Source of the DNA: Salinimicrobium sediminilitoris
GTDB lineage: Bacteria > Bacteroidota > Bacteroidia > Flavobacteriales > Flavobacteriaceae
Assembly: GCF_020866905.1 (NCBI RefSeq)
Contig: NZ_JAIVCC010000007.1
Coordinates: 28,758-92,757, forward strand
Length of the DNA: 64,000 nucleotides
Direction of reading: 5' to 3'
Shown here: positions 44,243-54,629 of the stretch, piece by piece
Numbering within the stretch: the stretch's first letter is position 1
Layout of the letters: each line of letters starts with the position of its first letter
Translations under genes and position numbers: made by a program
The notes under the pieces: generated by a model
The model's database searches: none
Told to the model about the DNA's origin: nothing
What the model saw: the letters and a program-made list of their open reading frames with translations, nothing else

Positions 44243-47200
44243 CTATAAAACCAGTCCTACTCCTATCTTTCCTAACAAATATGGATTGTGATCAATGACA
44301 AGAATATCATTTTTTTTGCTCAGCTTTTTGAGGATCGCAAATAACAGGTCAATATCTGCATAATGCAATCCGGTGCTGGGTTCATCCAAAATGTAAAGAG
44401 CGCCGGTAGCCTGGTCCTGCAGCCAGTTCAATAACAATAAACGTTGCTTCTCACCCGAAGAAAGGGACTGTACCGGCTGCTCCAGATTAAGATGCGCCAG
44501 GCCGATCACCTCCAGCTGCTCTAAGAACTCAAGATTTTTAGCAGAAGCCTTCACCTCCTCCAGCCACGCTTTTACTTCCGAAATGTTCAGAGCGAGTACC
44601 TCCGCTATATTTTTTGAGTTTACCAAGTGCCCCAGAATTTGCGGCTGATAGCGTTTTCCCTTACAGACCTCGCAGATCTCAATCGCATTGGCAGTTACAT
44701 CCAAAGAGATTTCAATAAAGCCTTTGCCCTTGCAGTTGGTGCACTGACTGGTTTTTGTTTTATAAGAAAAATCTTTTGGCTTTAGGCCCGTTTCCCCCGC
44801 AAAGATCCTGCTGATCTCCGGCAATAGCTCCAGATAAGAAACTAATAGAGTACTCGCATGGGAACGAAGTTTTTTAGTTTCAAAATAATGCGCTGCTGTA
44901 TACTGCTTCGGAAACTTTATACTTTCACAATACACCGGTCTATTTGTTTGAATACTTGGGATCAGAATGTCCTTTACCAGCGTTGTTTTACCTATCCCTG
45001 ATTTTCCACTAATGGCGGTGATCCCACCCACCGGCACTTCCAGCGCTTCCCTGACTAAAGTGTGCCTTGACAGGTGCCGGATTGCAATTACCTCCTGCCC
45101 TGCCTTTAATGCCAACGCTTTAAAAGGAGTTTTTAAGAAAGGATGACAATCGGGCTGTTTTAAAAATTCCCGGGGAGTGCCTTCGAATGTAATAGCACCT
45201 CCGAACTTTCCCGCCTTCGGTCCCAGCTGCACTAGTCGGTCTGCCGCAAGGATGATCTCCTTGTTGTGCTCGATCACGATCACCGTATTACCTTTTTCAA
45301 GCAATTCTTGCAGAATATTTAGCAAATCGGGGATATTGTCATTAGACAATCCTGCCGAAGGTTCATCTAAAAGATAGGTGATCCCTTTGAGCGGAGAGTT
45401 TAATTGAGTAATCAATGCCACCCTTTGGTTTTCCCCTCCCGAAAGTGTAGACGATTTCCGGTTGAGCTGCAGGTGATCAAGATGTAGTTGCTTTGCCCTT
45501 TGGATGGTATTGATCAAATGAGGGCGAATACCGGAGACCAGTTTTTGATCCACCTCTTCCTGAATATCCTTCAAAAAAAGCCATTTTTCGAGGGCATTAA
45601 AATCCATAGCCTTAATATCGTGAATGGGTTTTCCTCCAATTTGAAAGCGCAGTCGCTCGGGCTTTAATCCGCTACCCTCGCAGTGGCTGCATTCCGCAGG
45701 AGAAAAAAGTGCCCTGAGCTTATCAATATTTTTGTTTTTCCGGGTTTTGTAATATTCTTCCTTTAAGTAATGGAAAAGCCCTTCCCACCGCATGCTTACC
45801 TCCTGCGTACCTTCCCGGGTTTTGGTTTTAAAAACCCATTGCGCCTTCCAGACTCTTTCGCCGGTCCCGTAAAACAGGATTTCTCTTTGCCCTTCTGTCA
45901 GCTCCTTAAATCGCGTTTCCAAGTCAAATCCATACGTCTTCCCCAGCTCCCTAACAATGGCCATAAACTGACTGCCCGAGTGCCCATAATAAGCCAAAGC
46001 TTTGTTGTGTTCAAAGAGTCCGTCGGTGATGCTTTTGTTTTGATCCAACACTATTTTATCGGGATCGGGCAGGAACTCCTGGCCCATTCCATCACAAACG
46101 GCGCATTTTCCCAGTTCGTGATTGTTGGAAAAATGACTGGCAGATAATTCGCTGCCTTCGTACTGCGCCTTCCGGGAGAAGGCAAACCGCAGGATCCTGT
46201 CTATCCCGGTTTGTTTGGCAAGTTCGGATCGCTCCGTAAACCTCTTTTCCTTACGGGTGATGCAGATCGTGGGCGTAAGTCCTTCAATGCTGTCAACTTC
46301 CAGCTGAAAATTCACGCCTGTCCTGGACTGCTGATAAGCCGAAAACTGTTTGGTCATTTCCTGCAGTCCAAAACCATGCAGTGTGTCGATCCCAAGCGAG
46401 GATTTCCCCGAACCCGAAATACCTGTGATCACAGATAACTTGTTTCTAGGCAGGTCCAGGTTAAGGTCTTTAAGGTGGTGCGTGCGGGCGCCCTTAACAG
46501 ATATCTTATCCCGGGGCTGCACTGCCGGTTCTTTCAGATCTGCCGCCTCAGCTTTCAGAGCATTATCCACCAGGGTATCACAGGAATCTTTAAATAGCGG
46601 ATGCTGTTCAAAGCAAATAATTCCTGCGGTTTGATTTTTTAGCTCATGTAAAGCCTTTAACAGCTGCCTCACATTTTGCCGGTGTAAGCCTATACCCGTT
46701 TCTTCCAGTACCAACAGCGTCTTTTTGAATTGTTTCGCAAAATGCTTTGTGAGTTTTATCCGCTGCGCTTCCCCACCAGATAATGTATTCGAGGGTTGCC
46801 CCAACTTGATATAACCCAGTCCCAGTTGCAGCATCAAAGTCAGGATTTTACTGAGCTGCTTTTCTTCGGAAAAAAAGTCCGCAGCTTCTTCTATGCTCAG
46901 TTCATAGATGTCTGCAATATTTTTGTTGTTCCAATGCACCTGCAGCACTTCAGGTTTAAAGCGTTTGCCATTACATTCCGGACAGACCTGATTAATTGAC
47001 CCCATCACATTCATAGAAAGGGTGATAACCCCTGCACCTTCACAGGTTTCACACCTTCCGCTCTTGTTATTAAAAGAAAAGGCGTTCTTTGCCATTTTCA
47101 AAGATTTGGCTTCAGGGGATTTTGCCAGCAGATCGCGGATCTTATCGGCCAGACCAGTATAGGTAGCGGGATTGCTCCTGGGCGTTTTCCCGATAGGCTG

Positions 47201-48730
47201 ATCGGATACCGTCTGGAGGTTCCACTCTTTTTTTTCGCAGGCTGCGGAAAGCCTTTGCAGAATTTTTGGTGTTTTCCTGCTCACCACCGTCAGTTCTCCC
47301 GGTTGAGGCTGAAAGGAGTCGGCTGATACGTGTGTAGGCTGCTTGTCTGGTTTGGAGTTTTCTCTTTGTAATTCGGCTAAAGTCGGAGTCGCCAGCCCTT
47401 CCGCAGATAAAAATTCCTGGATAGGTCCGTTAAAAACCACTTCACCCCCGTGCACTCCGGCTTCCGGACCTAATTCGATGATCCAGTCGGCAGCCCTGAT
47501 AAAATTCAGATCGTGCTCTACCACCATGACAGTATTTCCGCGGCTTATAAGGCGCTTGAGGATATGTCGCAAATAGTGTTGATAATCTTCAGCTAAACCG
47601 ATGGAAGGCTCATCAAATACATACAAAATCCCCTGCAGGCTACTGTTCACCTGCCTGATCAATTTAATACGCTGGGCATCCCCGGAAGAAATTTCACTGC
47701 TGGGAGTGCTTAGGCTGTACTCCTGCATCCCAAGGCGGCGCAGGTCGTACAACTGTCCGTAGATCTTTTCCACTAAAAGTTGTTCCCCGGCTGAAAGATG
47801 CAGACTTTTCAGTCGGTCATAAAGATCGCTTAAAGGCAGATCCATCCATTCCCGGAAGTTCAGCCCCTGCCATTTGTATTTGAGATGTTCTGCTTTTATT
47901 CGTGCGCCTTTACAATCGGGACAAACCCGGGAACTGACAAATTTTAAAATGTTCTTATTGCGATCCCTTTTTAGGATATCATTCATAATGGGCAGCATGC
48001 CTTTGTAGTATCCTTCTTCGCGGGGCTTTGCCTTAAGGCCTTCCCATCTTAACCGGGATTCCAAGGTATGTTTTCCGTAGAACACCTTGATGCGGTCACT
48101 TCCATTCAGGACCACATCTCGTTGTTCAGCTGTGAGCTCCTTCCAGGGTATATCCACGCTAAAATCGTGAGCCCGGCACACCTTATCCAGTTCCTCCACC
48201 GTAATCTGCGAATATACAATGTAGCCGCCGGGCAAAGTTGTGGTAATGGCGCCTTCCCTCAGCGTCTTGTTCTCATCCCCCACCAGCTTTCCAAGATCTA
48301 TATACTCCGCCTGCCCCAGTCCGTTACAGCATTCGCAGGCGCCTTTTGGATGGTTGAAGGAAAAGAGCGACTTGCTCATCGTCACTGTGTCGGCATAGCG
48401 CGCAAAAAGGATCCGGAAGATCGCGGCAAGCTCAGATAGAGTGCCAAAAGTGGCATTTACAGACCGAAATCTTTTCGACTGCTCCACCTTGATCACCGGC
48501 GGCAACCCCTGTATCTCATCGACCTCGGCAGTGGGGATCAACTGCGCATTCTGCTGCTTGTAGGCCGGCAGGCTTTCCAGGAAATAGCGGTATCCTTCAT
48601 TGGCAATCACATCCATCGCCAGCGAAGATTTCCCCGAACCCGATAAACCGGTCACCACGATAAGTTGATCTTCAGGAATATTAAGAGAAATGTTTTTGAG
48701 GTTATTCTGGTGGGCATTGAAGATGCGCAT
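44243..48730 (-). CDS. Double-length UvrA-like ABC-ATPase with four nucleotide-binding modules
   Basis: 1495 residues, about 1.6 times normal UvrA. It reads as two UvrA-like units in tandem. Module 1 has Walker A GLSGSGKSS at 28-36, signature SSGDAQR near 348-354 and Walker B FDEPSIGL near 372. Module 2 lacks a Walker A, although IGKTPRSNPATYTG near 513-526 marks its UvrA insertion; it keeps LSGGEAQR near 650 and an altered Walker B LEETGIGL. Module 3 has Walker A at 770-778 and LSGGENQR near 1096. Module 4 has GKSGIGKTT near 1242 and DEPSTGL near 1449. Seven CxxC zinc-finger motifs are seen. It may be a DNA-damage or drug-resistance ATPase. Confidence 0.9.
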   Translation of the reverse strand: MRIFNAHQNNLKNISLNIPEDQLIVVTGLSGSGKSSLAMDVIANEGYRYFLESLPAYKQQNAQLIPTAEVDEIQGLPPVIKVEQSKRFRSVNATFGTLSELAAIFRILFARYADTVTMSKSLFSFNHPKGACECCNGLGQAEYIDLGKLVGDENKTLREGAITTTLPGGYIVYSQITVEELDKVCRAHDFSVDIPWKELTAEQRDVVLNGSDRIKVFYGKHTLESRLRWEGLKAKPREEGYYKGMLPIMNDILKRDRNKNILKFVSSRVCPDCKGARIKAEHLKYKWQGLNFREWMDLPLSDLYDRLKSLHLSAGEQLLVEKIYGQLYDLRRLGMQEYSLSTPSSEISSGDAQRIKLIRQVNSSLQGILYVFDEPSIGLAEDYQHYLRHILKRLISRGNTVMVVEHDLNFIRAADWIIELGPEAGVHGGEVVFNGPIQEFLSAEGLATPTLAELQRENSKPDKQPTHVSADSFQPQPGELTVVSRKTPKILQRLSAACEKKEWNLQTVSDQPIGKTPRSNPATYTGLADKIRDLLAKSPEAKSLKMAKNAFSFNNKSGRCETCEGAGVITLSMNVMGSINQVCPECNGKRFKPEVLQVHWNNKNIADIYELSIEEAADFFSEEKQLSKILTLMLQLGLGYIKLGQPSNTLSGGEAQRIKLTKHFAKQFKKTLLVLEETGIGLHRQNVRQLLKALHELKNQTAGIICFEQHPLFKDSCDTLVDNALKAEAADLKEPAVQPRDKISVKGARTHHLKDLNLDLPRNKLSVITGISGSGKSSLGIDTLHGFGLQEMTKQFSAYQQSRTGVNFQLEVDSIEGLTPTICITRKEKRFTERSELAKQTGIDRILRFAFSRKAQYEGSELSASHFSNNHELGKCAVCDGMGQEFLPDPDKIVLDQNKSITDGLFEHNKALAYYGHSGSQFMAIVRELGKTYGFDLETRFKELTEGQREILFYGTGERVWKAQWVFKTKTREGTQEVSMRWEGLFHYLKEEYYKTRKNKNIDKLRALFSPAECSHCEGSGLKPERLRFQIGGKPIHDIKAMDFNALEKWLFLKDIQEEVDQKLVSGIRPHLINTIQRAKQLHLDHLQLNRKSSTLSGGENQRVALITQLNSPLKGITYLLDEPSAGLSNDNIPDLLNILQELLEKGNTVIVIEHNKEIILAADRLVQLGPKAGKFGGAITFEGTPREFLKQPDCHPFLKTPFKALALKAGQEVIAIRHLSRHTLVREALEVPVGGITAISGKSGIGKTTLVKDILIPSIQTNRPVYCESIKFPKQYTAAHYFETKKLRSHASTLLVSYLELLPEISRIFAGETGLKPKDFSYKTKTSQCTNCKGKGFIEISLDVTANAIEICEVCKGKRYQPQILGHLVNSKNIAEVLALNISEVKAWLEEVKASAKNLEFLEQLEVIGLAHLNLEQPVQSLSSGEKQRLLLLNWLQDQATGALYILDEPSTGLHYADIDLLFAILKKLSKKNDILVIDHNPYLLGKIGVGLVL

Positions 48731-49107
48731 AAAGGCTGAGAGTTCTTTTTTTAGAAAGATAAAGATAGGAAGATTGTTTTGGGGAATGGTTAATTGGGAT
48801 TGGGGATTGGGGATTGGGAGAAAGAGTCAGGAATAAGAAAAAGGACTTTAATAGCTAAAGGTTAGGTTAATTGAATTGGAGACTGAAGCTTTGCAATACA
48901 TTTTTCAAAACCGTCATGTATTGAGAACAGGTTTTGAAAATCATTTGAATTGACGGCAAAGCGGATGGAAAAAGCATTGATAAGATTATAATTTTTTTTA
49001 ACCTAACCCGAAAATCCTTTCCCGATTTCTTCCGAAGAAAAAAATATTCAAAAATTATAAATTGACTGTATCCCAGATACTTATAAAAACGTAATACCAA
49101 TTCTTAT
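48731..49107. other. Intergenic region with short G-rich tandem repeat
   Basis: It contains the tandem (GGGGATT)n at 48797-48819 and is otherwise AT-rich. It is divergent between the UvrA-like gene and the histidine kinase. No gene was recognised. Confidence 0.5.
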
Positions 49108-49170
49108 ATGGGATTGTCGTATATTTCAGGTTACAAGAATATTAATTCTTCCCCCGGCTTATTTAGCGGT

Positions 49171-51048
49171 ATGTACAAAATAATTTCGGCCATAACACTG
49201 GTTTGGATTTGTTCCGGTTTCTGCTTTTCGCAGTCTCAGGTTCCGGGCGCGAATCAGCCAATTGATTCTATACTTACCTGGATGCGCACTAACGAAACTT
49301 CCGCAGAGAATCTGGAGGATTTTCACGCCATAGGCCTTAGAACTTTAAACCGTAGTTTGGAAACAGCACCAGATAGCACAATTGCCCAGATTCATGAATC
49401 ATTAGCGAGCTGGCATTCTTATAATGGAGTGTTTTCACCGGACTCTGTAGTGGATCATGCAGAAAAGGCGCTGAAATACCACTTAAAGGCAAATAATAAA
49501 CAGAAAGTTGCAGATGCTTACCGGTCCCTTGCCATAGACTACCTAAACGCAGGAGAGTTAGAAAAAGCACAGGAAGTGTTGTTCAAGTCCATAGAACTGT
49601 ACGAAGATCTCAATGACACCGCCGGCCTGGGAAGTGCCTATCGCACCTTAGGGGTAAAATATCGCGTAACGGGAGATTTCGAAAAATCCATTGCATATAC
49701 AAATCAGGCGATCCCGTTACTGGAAAAAACCGAAGATTATAGTGCGCTGGCCATTGCTCAATTTAATTTGATCATTGGTTATGGAGAACTGGGAGAATTT
49801 GAAAAGGCCTACGAAGCAACAGAAGCCTGCCTGGAAATTGTTAGAACCAAAGCACCTGAAGAAATCTTTGTCCCGGTGAGAGCATACTCCTATCGCGGGG
49901 ATGTCTATATTAAAGCAAAGGATTATGACAATGCTTTAAAAGATTATATGACCGCATGGGAATTGTGCAAGAAGCACATAGGGGAAGAACGCTGCGCCAC
50001 CTATCGCACTGAAATTGGACATATTTACCTGTTGCAGGAGAATTATAAACAGGCTTTGGGTCATCTTTTGGCAGGCGTAAATGCTTATGAAGATAAAGGG
50101 CAAGTGGGTCTCATCCAGCCCTATTTAGATCTTGCAGAAGCTTACAGGCAATTAGGCGACTTCAGGAATGCCCTGGTCTATAAAGAGAAAGCGCACGCAA
50201 ATTCTGAAAAGATGCTGGAAGACAGGATTAGTAGTATAGAATCTGAAATGGCCATAAAATATGAAACTGAAAAAAAGGATGAGGCCCTGGCATCACAGGC
50301 GGCTTTGATTGAGCAAAAAAACAAGATGCAAAAGCTCATTATTGTGATTGCCTCGCTGTTGCTGATTTTCCTGGTATCCTTATTTTATTTCTTCTACAGG
50401 AACAAAAAAGCCACTAAGATCATACGTGCCAAAAATGCGGAAAAAGAGTTGCTGCTGAAGGAGATACACCACCGGGTAAAGAACAATTTGGAAATGGTGA
50501 AAAGCCTTATTGCTTTACAATCGGCGCAAATAGAAGATCCTGTTACTAAAGAGGCCATGATCGCGAGTCAGAATCGGGTGCAATCGATGGGGATTATTCA
50601 TCAGAAGTTATATCAGGGGAAAAACCTTGGTAGTATTGAAATGAAAGATTACTTCATAAATCTGAGTGAGGGGATTCTCGACAGCTTCAATGCAGAAGAG
50701 CGGGTGACAATAGAATGTGCTATGGATAATCTGGAACTGGATGTGGATACTGCCGTTCCCATTGGTCTTATTGTAAACGAGCTGCTTACCAACGCTCTAA
50801 AATATGCATTCCCACAAGAGCAACAGGGCGTTATCAATATAAGTCTGGAAAAGGACGGAGATCAAAATTTAAAACTGGAGGTGAGAGATAATGGGATCGG
50901 AAAAACAGCAGGTCTGGCTCCCAAAGGTACCGGTTTTGGCTCCCAGCTGGTACAATTATTAACCCGGCAACTAAATGGAAAGATGAGAGAAAGAGTTGAT
51001 CAGGGAACCATTGTTGAATTCAATTTTCTCCTCGAGAAAAGCGCTTAA
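49171..51048 (+). CDS. TPR-containing sensor histidine kinase (HisKA_2)
   Basis: I choose the start that places the signal peptide directly at the N-terminus (YKIISAITLVWICSGFCFSQ); an upstream ATG would add 21 residues. Periplasmic TPR-like repeats follow (ADAYRSLAIDYLNAGELEKAQ, SAYRTLGVKYRVTGDFEKSI). A membrane helix LIIVIASLLLIFLVSLFYFF leads to HisKA_2 with KEIHHRVKNNLEMVKSLIALQ and the ATPase N-box VNELLTNALKYAF, then DNGIG. The partner regulator is not adjacent. It is 17 bases before an MDR oxidoreductase gene. Confidence 0.9.
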   Translation: MYKIISAITLVWICSGFCFSQSQVPGANQPIDSILTWMRTNETSAENLEDFHAIGLRTLNRSLETAPDSTIAQIHESLASWHSYNGVFSPDSVVDHAEKALKYHLKANNKQKVADAYRSLAIDYLNAGELEKAQEVLFKSIELYEDLNDTAGLGSAYRTLGVKYRVTGDFEKSIAYTNQAIPLLEKTEDYSALAIAQFNLIIGYGELGEFEKAYEATEACLEIVRTKAPEEIFVPVRAYSYRGDVYIKAKDYDNALKDYMTAWELCKKHIGEERCATYRTEIGHIYLLQENYKQALGHLLAGVNAYEDKGQVGLIQPYLDLAEAYRQLGDFRNALVYKEKAHANSEKMLEDRISSIESEMAIKYETEKKDEALASQAALIEQKNKMQKLIIVIASLLLIFLVSLFYFFYRNKKATKIIRAKNAEKELLLKEIHHRVKNNLEMVKSLIALQSAQIEDPVTKEAMIASQNRVQSMGIIHQKLYQGKNLGSIEMKDYFINLSEGILDSFNAEERVTIECAMDNLELDVDTAVPIGLIVNELLTNALKYAFPQEQQGVINISLEKDGDQNLKLEVRDNGIGKTAGLAPKGTGFGSQLVQLLTRQLNGKMRERVDQGTIVEFNFLLEKSA

Positions 51049-51065
51049 TGACCTAAAGTAAAAAG

Positions 51066-51992
51066 ATGAAAATGAAAGCAGTAATTTATGAGGAATATGG
51101 CCCACCAGAAGTTCTTAAGCTAAAGCAAATAGAAAAGCCACAACCTAAGGAAAATGAGATCCTGGTAAAAATACATGCAGCAACTGTCACTTCGGGAGAT
51201 GTAAGACTCCGCAGTTCTGATTTTCCACCTTTGTTCTGGCTTCCTGCCCGATTAATTTTTGGTCTTTTTAAACCCAAAAAGAAAATTTTGGGACATGAAT
51301 TTGCCGGCGTCGTTGAAGAGACAGGGAAAAATGTTTCTGGGTTTAATGTTGGGGACGAGGTATTTGGAACCACCACAATGCTGAAAACCGGCTCCTATGC
51401 TGAATACATTTGCTTACCTGAAAAATGGAAAGGTGGGGTTCTTAATTTAAAACCACAGAATTTAAGTTTTCATGAGGCTGCAGCATTACCGGTTGGAGCA
51501 ATGACTGCAATCTATTTCTTAGAAAAGGCGAAATTGAAAAATGGCCAGAACGTTTTGATCTACGGTGCTTCGGGAAGTGTTGGCAGCTATGCAGTTCAAA
51601 TCGCAACCCAAAAAGGCTCAAGAGTAACTGGGGTGTGCAGCACTTCTAATTTTGAAATGGTAAGATCATTAGGCGCTGAAAATCTCATAGATTATAAAAA
51701 AGAGGACTATTCTGAAGGCAATGAAAAATTCGATATAATTTTTGATGCTGTTGGAAAAACAACAAAATCAAAAGCAAAAAAGGTATTTAAAAACGGAGGT
51801 ATTTTCGTTTCAATTAAAACGATGACTAAAGAAAAGGATGAACATCTTAAGTTGATAAAAGAAATGGCTGAAAAAGGAATTTTAAAACCCTTTATCGACA
51901 GATATTTCAAACTTGATGAAATAGTAAAAGCTCATGAATATGTTGACAGGGGACGAAAAAAAGGAAATGTGGTGATTGACATTGCAGAATAG
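51066..51992 (+). CDS. NADP-dependent MDR oxidoreductase
   Basis: A 308-aa zinc-independent quinone oxidoreductase-type protein. VVEETGKNVSGFNVGDEVFG is in the N-terminal domain, and the nucleotide-binding GASGSVGSYAVQIA is in the Rossmann domain. The C-terminus RGRKKGNVVIDIAE is typical. It is probably co-transcribed with the kinase 17 bases upstream. Confidence 0.9.
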   Translation: MKMKAVIYEEYGPPEVLKLKQIEKPQPKENEILVKIHAATVTSGDVRLRSSDFPPLFWLPARLIFGLFKPKKKILGHEFAGVVEETGKNVSGFNVGDEVFGTTTMLKTGSYAEYICLPEKWKGGVLNLKPQNLSFHEAAALPVGAMTAIYFLEKAKLKNGQNVLIYGASGSVGSYAVQIATQKGSRVTGVCSTSNFEMVRSLGAENLIDYKKEDYSEGNEKFDIIFDAVGKTTKSKAKKVFKNGGIFVSIKTMTKEKDEHLKLIKEMAEKGILKPFIDRYFKLDEIVKAHEYVDRGRKKGNVVIDIAE

Positions 51993-52285
51993 AAAGAAAA
52001 CTACCAACAACTTGAAACTTATTGCTTGCTCCCTTCTACTCTTACAATTCCTGGAGAATTTCCGGTCTGCGTATTGTAAAATGAAATACTGGCAGGGAAA
52101 AGCAGTTTTCCACAAAGAAATATTTTTTAGAATTCACCTTTTCCAGATTTATTCTTTCTTCCCTTGCAGCTCAATACAAATCATTTGTATTTACGGCTTT
52201 TTTCCAGATCACCAATAGCAATAGTTTTGTTAAAATTTTTCCCGGTTTGGCTTACTGCACTACCTTAAAATTTAAGCTCAAAATC
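51993..52285. other. Intergenic region
   Basis: No gene was recognised. One 80-residue ORF here has no protein-like composition. It should hold the transporter promoter. Confidence 0.5.
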
Positions 52286-53089
52286 ATGTTAGAAAAGGAA
52301 GATTATTTTATTGAAACCGAAAGAAGACAATCCCCTTCTGCCGCTGTTGTTCATGAAACCATTTTTAAGGAAGCAGAGTCGGAATTAGAGCGTTCTACTA
52401 GTGCGCTTTTCTGGTCAGGCTTTGCTGCAGGCCTTACCATGAGCCTCTCCATGATCACCGAAGGTATTTTGCACACCTACCTGCCTGAGGCCGACTGGAG
52501 ACCGCTTGTTGCCAACTTTGGCTACAGCATAGGCTTCTTAGCCATTATCCTGGCCCGGCAACAACTGTTTACAGAAAACACTCTCACTCCAGTTTTGCCG
52601 CTACTCCACCGCAAGGATATAAAAACCTTTAAAAATGTACTCAGGTTATGGGGGGTAGTATTGGTGGCAAATTTATTAGGTGTATTTCTAATCTCCTGGA
52701 TCGCGGCAAAGACATCTGCCTTTGAACCGGAAGTTCAGGAGGCTTTTATAGCCCTGGGTTCAAAAGCCCTGGCCCCCGACTTTTCCACGATTCTGCTGCG
52801 AGGGATTTTTGCAGGATGGCTTATTGCGCTGATGGTTTGGCTTCTACCTTTTGCTGAAACGGCACGGGTATGGGTAATCATCATCATCACCTGGATCGTT
52901 GGAATTGCCGAACTAAGCCATGTCATCGCGGGTTCTTCCGAAACTTTCACGCTGGCTTTTTCCGGAGCGGCAAGCTGGGGAGAAGTATTGGGAGGTTATC
53001 TGGTACCATCGCTTATAGGCAACATACTTGGGGGAGTGATCCTGGTTGCTGTGCTCAACCATGCCCAGGTAAAAGGTAATGAAAAATAG
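52286..53089 (+). CDS. Formate/nitrite transporter family protein (YfdC-like)
   Basis: I start at Met14 of the longest frame, since the upstream 13 residues (MAYCTTLKFKLKI) look untranslated. Residues 45-267 form six membrane helices of the FNT fold, with the YfdC-like motif RQQLFTENTLTPVLPLLHRKD. The N-terminal region is a long acidic cytoplasmic segment (about 45 residues), unlike classic FocA. FNT channels pass small anions. Substrate is not predictable here. The gene is monocistronic. Confidence 0.9.
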   Translation: MLEKEDYFIETERRQSPSAAVVHETIFKEAESELERSTSALFWSGFAAGLTMSLSMITEGILHTYLPEADWRPLVANFGYSIGFLAIILARQQLFTENTLTPVLPLLHRKDIKTFKNVLRLWGVVLVANLLGVFLISWIAAKTSAFEPEVQEAFIALGSKALAPDFSTILLRGIFAGWLIALMVWLLPFAETARVWVIIIITWIVGIAELSHVIAGSSETFTLAFSGAASWGEVLGGYLVPSLIGNILGGVILVAVLNHAQVKGNEK

Positions 53090-53423
53090 AAATGCCTTTT
53101 TTTTAATCTCTCTGGTTTATATGAATGCCTGCCAATCCAGATGCTGGTAAACGCCTCTACTCTCGACTCATTAAGTCCGAGTGAATTGGGACCTGCGATA
53201 GCAGGAACGAATTAAAATTGAGAACCAAGTGGTTTTTAGTACATGCCTTTGTTCCCGATATAATTTTTTCTTGGCTTACAACTCAGAAAAAATTTCTCGA
53301 ACATACGGCGCCACTCAAACTAACGGCGGATTCTAAAAAAACATTTAAGCAGCAAAGAAACTATATAAGACTCACGAGATTTTGTTTCTTTGCGGCCCAA
53401 CCTAGGTTTTCAATTCTAAAAAG
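53090..53423. other. Intergenic region
   Basis: Nothing is recognised apart from a weak repeat-like CTCGACTCATTAAGTCCGAG near 53160-53180, which could fold into a hairpin. A 69-residue ORF overlapping the next start is not credible. Confidence 0.45.
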
Positions 53424-54050
53424 ATGAGACTATCTGGAAAAACCAAATTTGTGAGTAAAGAATTGATTTACAAGATTAGCGGAGTAACCGGAATCCTGGG
53501 TTGTTTGGGGGTGGTGGCAGGTGATATTATTGGGATCATGGTTCATGAAGCCCATAACCCCATTGGTAATACCATTAGCATGCTGGCCATAGGTAAATAC
53601 GGCTGGATCCAGGACTTGGGGCTTGATCTACTGGCAATTGGTTTTCTTGGCCTTGCCTTAGGACTTTTCGTCTGGAAAAGCTCTGGCACAAAATGGTTTT
53701 TTGGCCTTTTGATCCTTGTGCTTTTAGCTGTAGATATCATCTTTATAGCAGAACACAATCAATATGCAGGTAGGCCGGGAAATACCATACATCGTAAACT
53801 GGTCTATGCTTTGGCGCTTCTATTCCCTGCACTTCTTGTACTTATGAGCTTTGATCTAAAACATCTCAAGCCTTACCTGAAAAATCTTTCCCGATGGTTC
53901 GCCGGAATATGGCTTGTGCTGGCACCTCTAATGCCATTGATCCCAACGACTATAGAGGGTGCTTATGAGCGCGCGGTATCTTCCCTGATTGTTATCTGGC
54001 TGGGTTTAGTCTCTTATCACGTATATCGCCTACCCCAAAAGAAAGTATAG
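53424..54050 (+). CDS. DUF998-family membrane protein
   Basis: A 208-aa protein with six predicted helices: about 19-38, 62-84, 88-107, 124-142, 157-176 and 184-202. The motif HEAHNPIGNTISMLAIGKYGWIQ is typical of DUF998. HNQYAGRPGNTIHRKLVYAL is near the middle. Function is unknown. The gene lacks close neighbours on the same strand. Confidence 0.88.
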   Translation: MRLSGKTKFVSKELIYKISGVTGILGCLGVVAGDIIGIMVHEAHNPIGNTISMLAIGKYGWIQDLGLDLLAIGFLGLALGLFVWKSSGTKWFFGLLILVLLAVDIIFIAEHNQYAGRPGNTIHRKLVYALALLFPALLVLMSFDLKHLKPYLKNLSRWFAGIWLVLAPLMPLIPTTIEGAYERAVSSLIVIWLGLVSYHVYRLPQKKV

Positions 54051-54188
54051 AGTTGCAACTGATCTTTTGAAAATATTTCAATCATGATCACACCTAAGTT
54101 CTATGGCAGGATGAGTCGTCACAGATCAAATTTTCAATCCATAATATCTTTATTTCAATTGGTGGCCGCTTAGCTGGCTAATGCTTAT

Positions 54189-54629
54189 TTATTCATTCAT
54201 TCGCCCTTCTTCCATTCTTTCCTGCATCTCCATGTACATGGCAGTGTCGCGCTCCATCATTCTCGTCATGTTCTGCATCATACGTTCCCGTCTTTCAGGA
54301 TTGCGCATCAACATACTGTCTTTTTCCATCACAGCGTAAACACCTACCAAAACGGAATCCATAACTTCAGGATCGGCCATCATTGATGCCTCCACCTGTT
54401 CCCGGGTGTACATGTTCCGCATCATATTTCTGTCTTCGGTCATCTCTTCCATGAACTCATTAAAAAGTTCATCATCACTCAGGATCTGTTCGTAAACCTC
54501 CTGCCGTTGAGCTTCATTTTCCGCAAGGTTAATTTCCTGTTCCCGTTCCTCGCAGGAAGCGAAGAGTGCAGAGACCATTATTCCGAGAATGAATGCTAGA
54601 GGGGTTAAATTTTGTTTTTTCATAATCAT
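54189..54629 (-). CDS. Methionine-rich lipoprotein
   Basis: A 146-aa lipoprotein with lipobox LFASC (Cys26). The mature part is acidic, helical and unusually Met-rich: 21 Met in about 120 residues, often in MM or MxxM clusters (NMMRNMY, RMMQNMTRMM, AMYMEMQERM). Such proteins can bind copper, silver or other soft metals in the periplasm, or act as redox-protective sinks. Start at Met3 is also possible. An ACTACTG/CAGTAGT hairpin lies 21 bases upstream. Confidence 0.82.
   Translation of the reverse strand: MIMKKQNLTPLAFILGIMVSALFASCEEREQEINLAENEAQRQEVYEQILSDDELFNEFMEEMTEDRNMMRNMYTREQVEASMMADPEVMDSVLVGVYAVMEKDSMLMRNPERRERMMQNMTRMMERDTAMYMEMQERMEEGRMNE

Noticed and set aside
51976..52218. 80-residue plus-strand ORF after the oxidoreductase
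   Set aside because: It overlaps the previous gene out of frame and has cysteine/phenylalanine-rich composition typical of AT-rich non-coding DNA.
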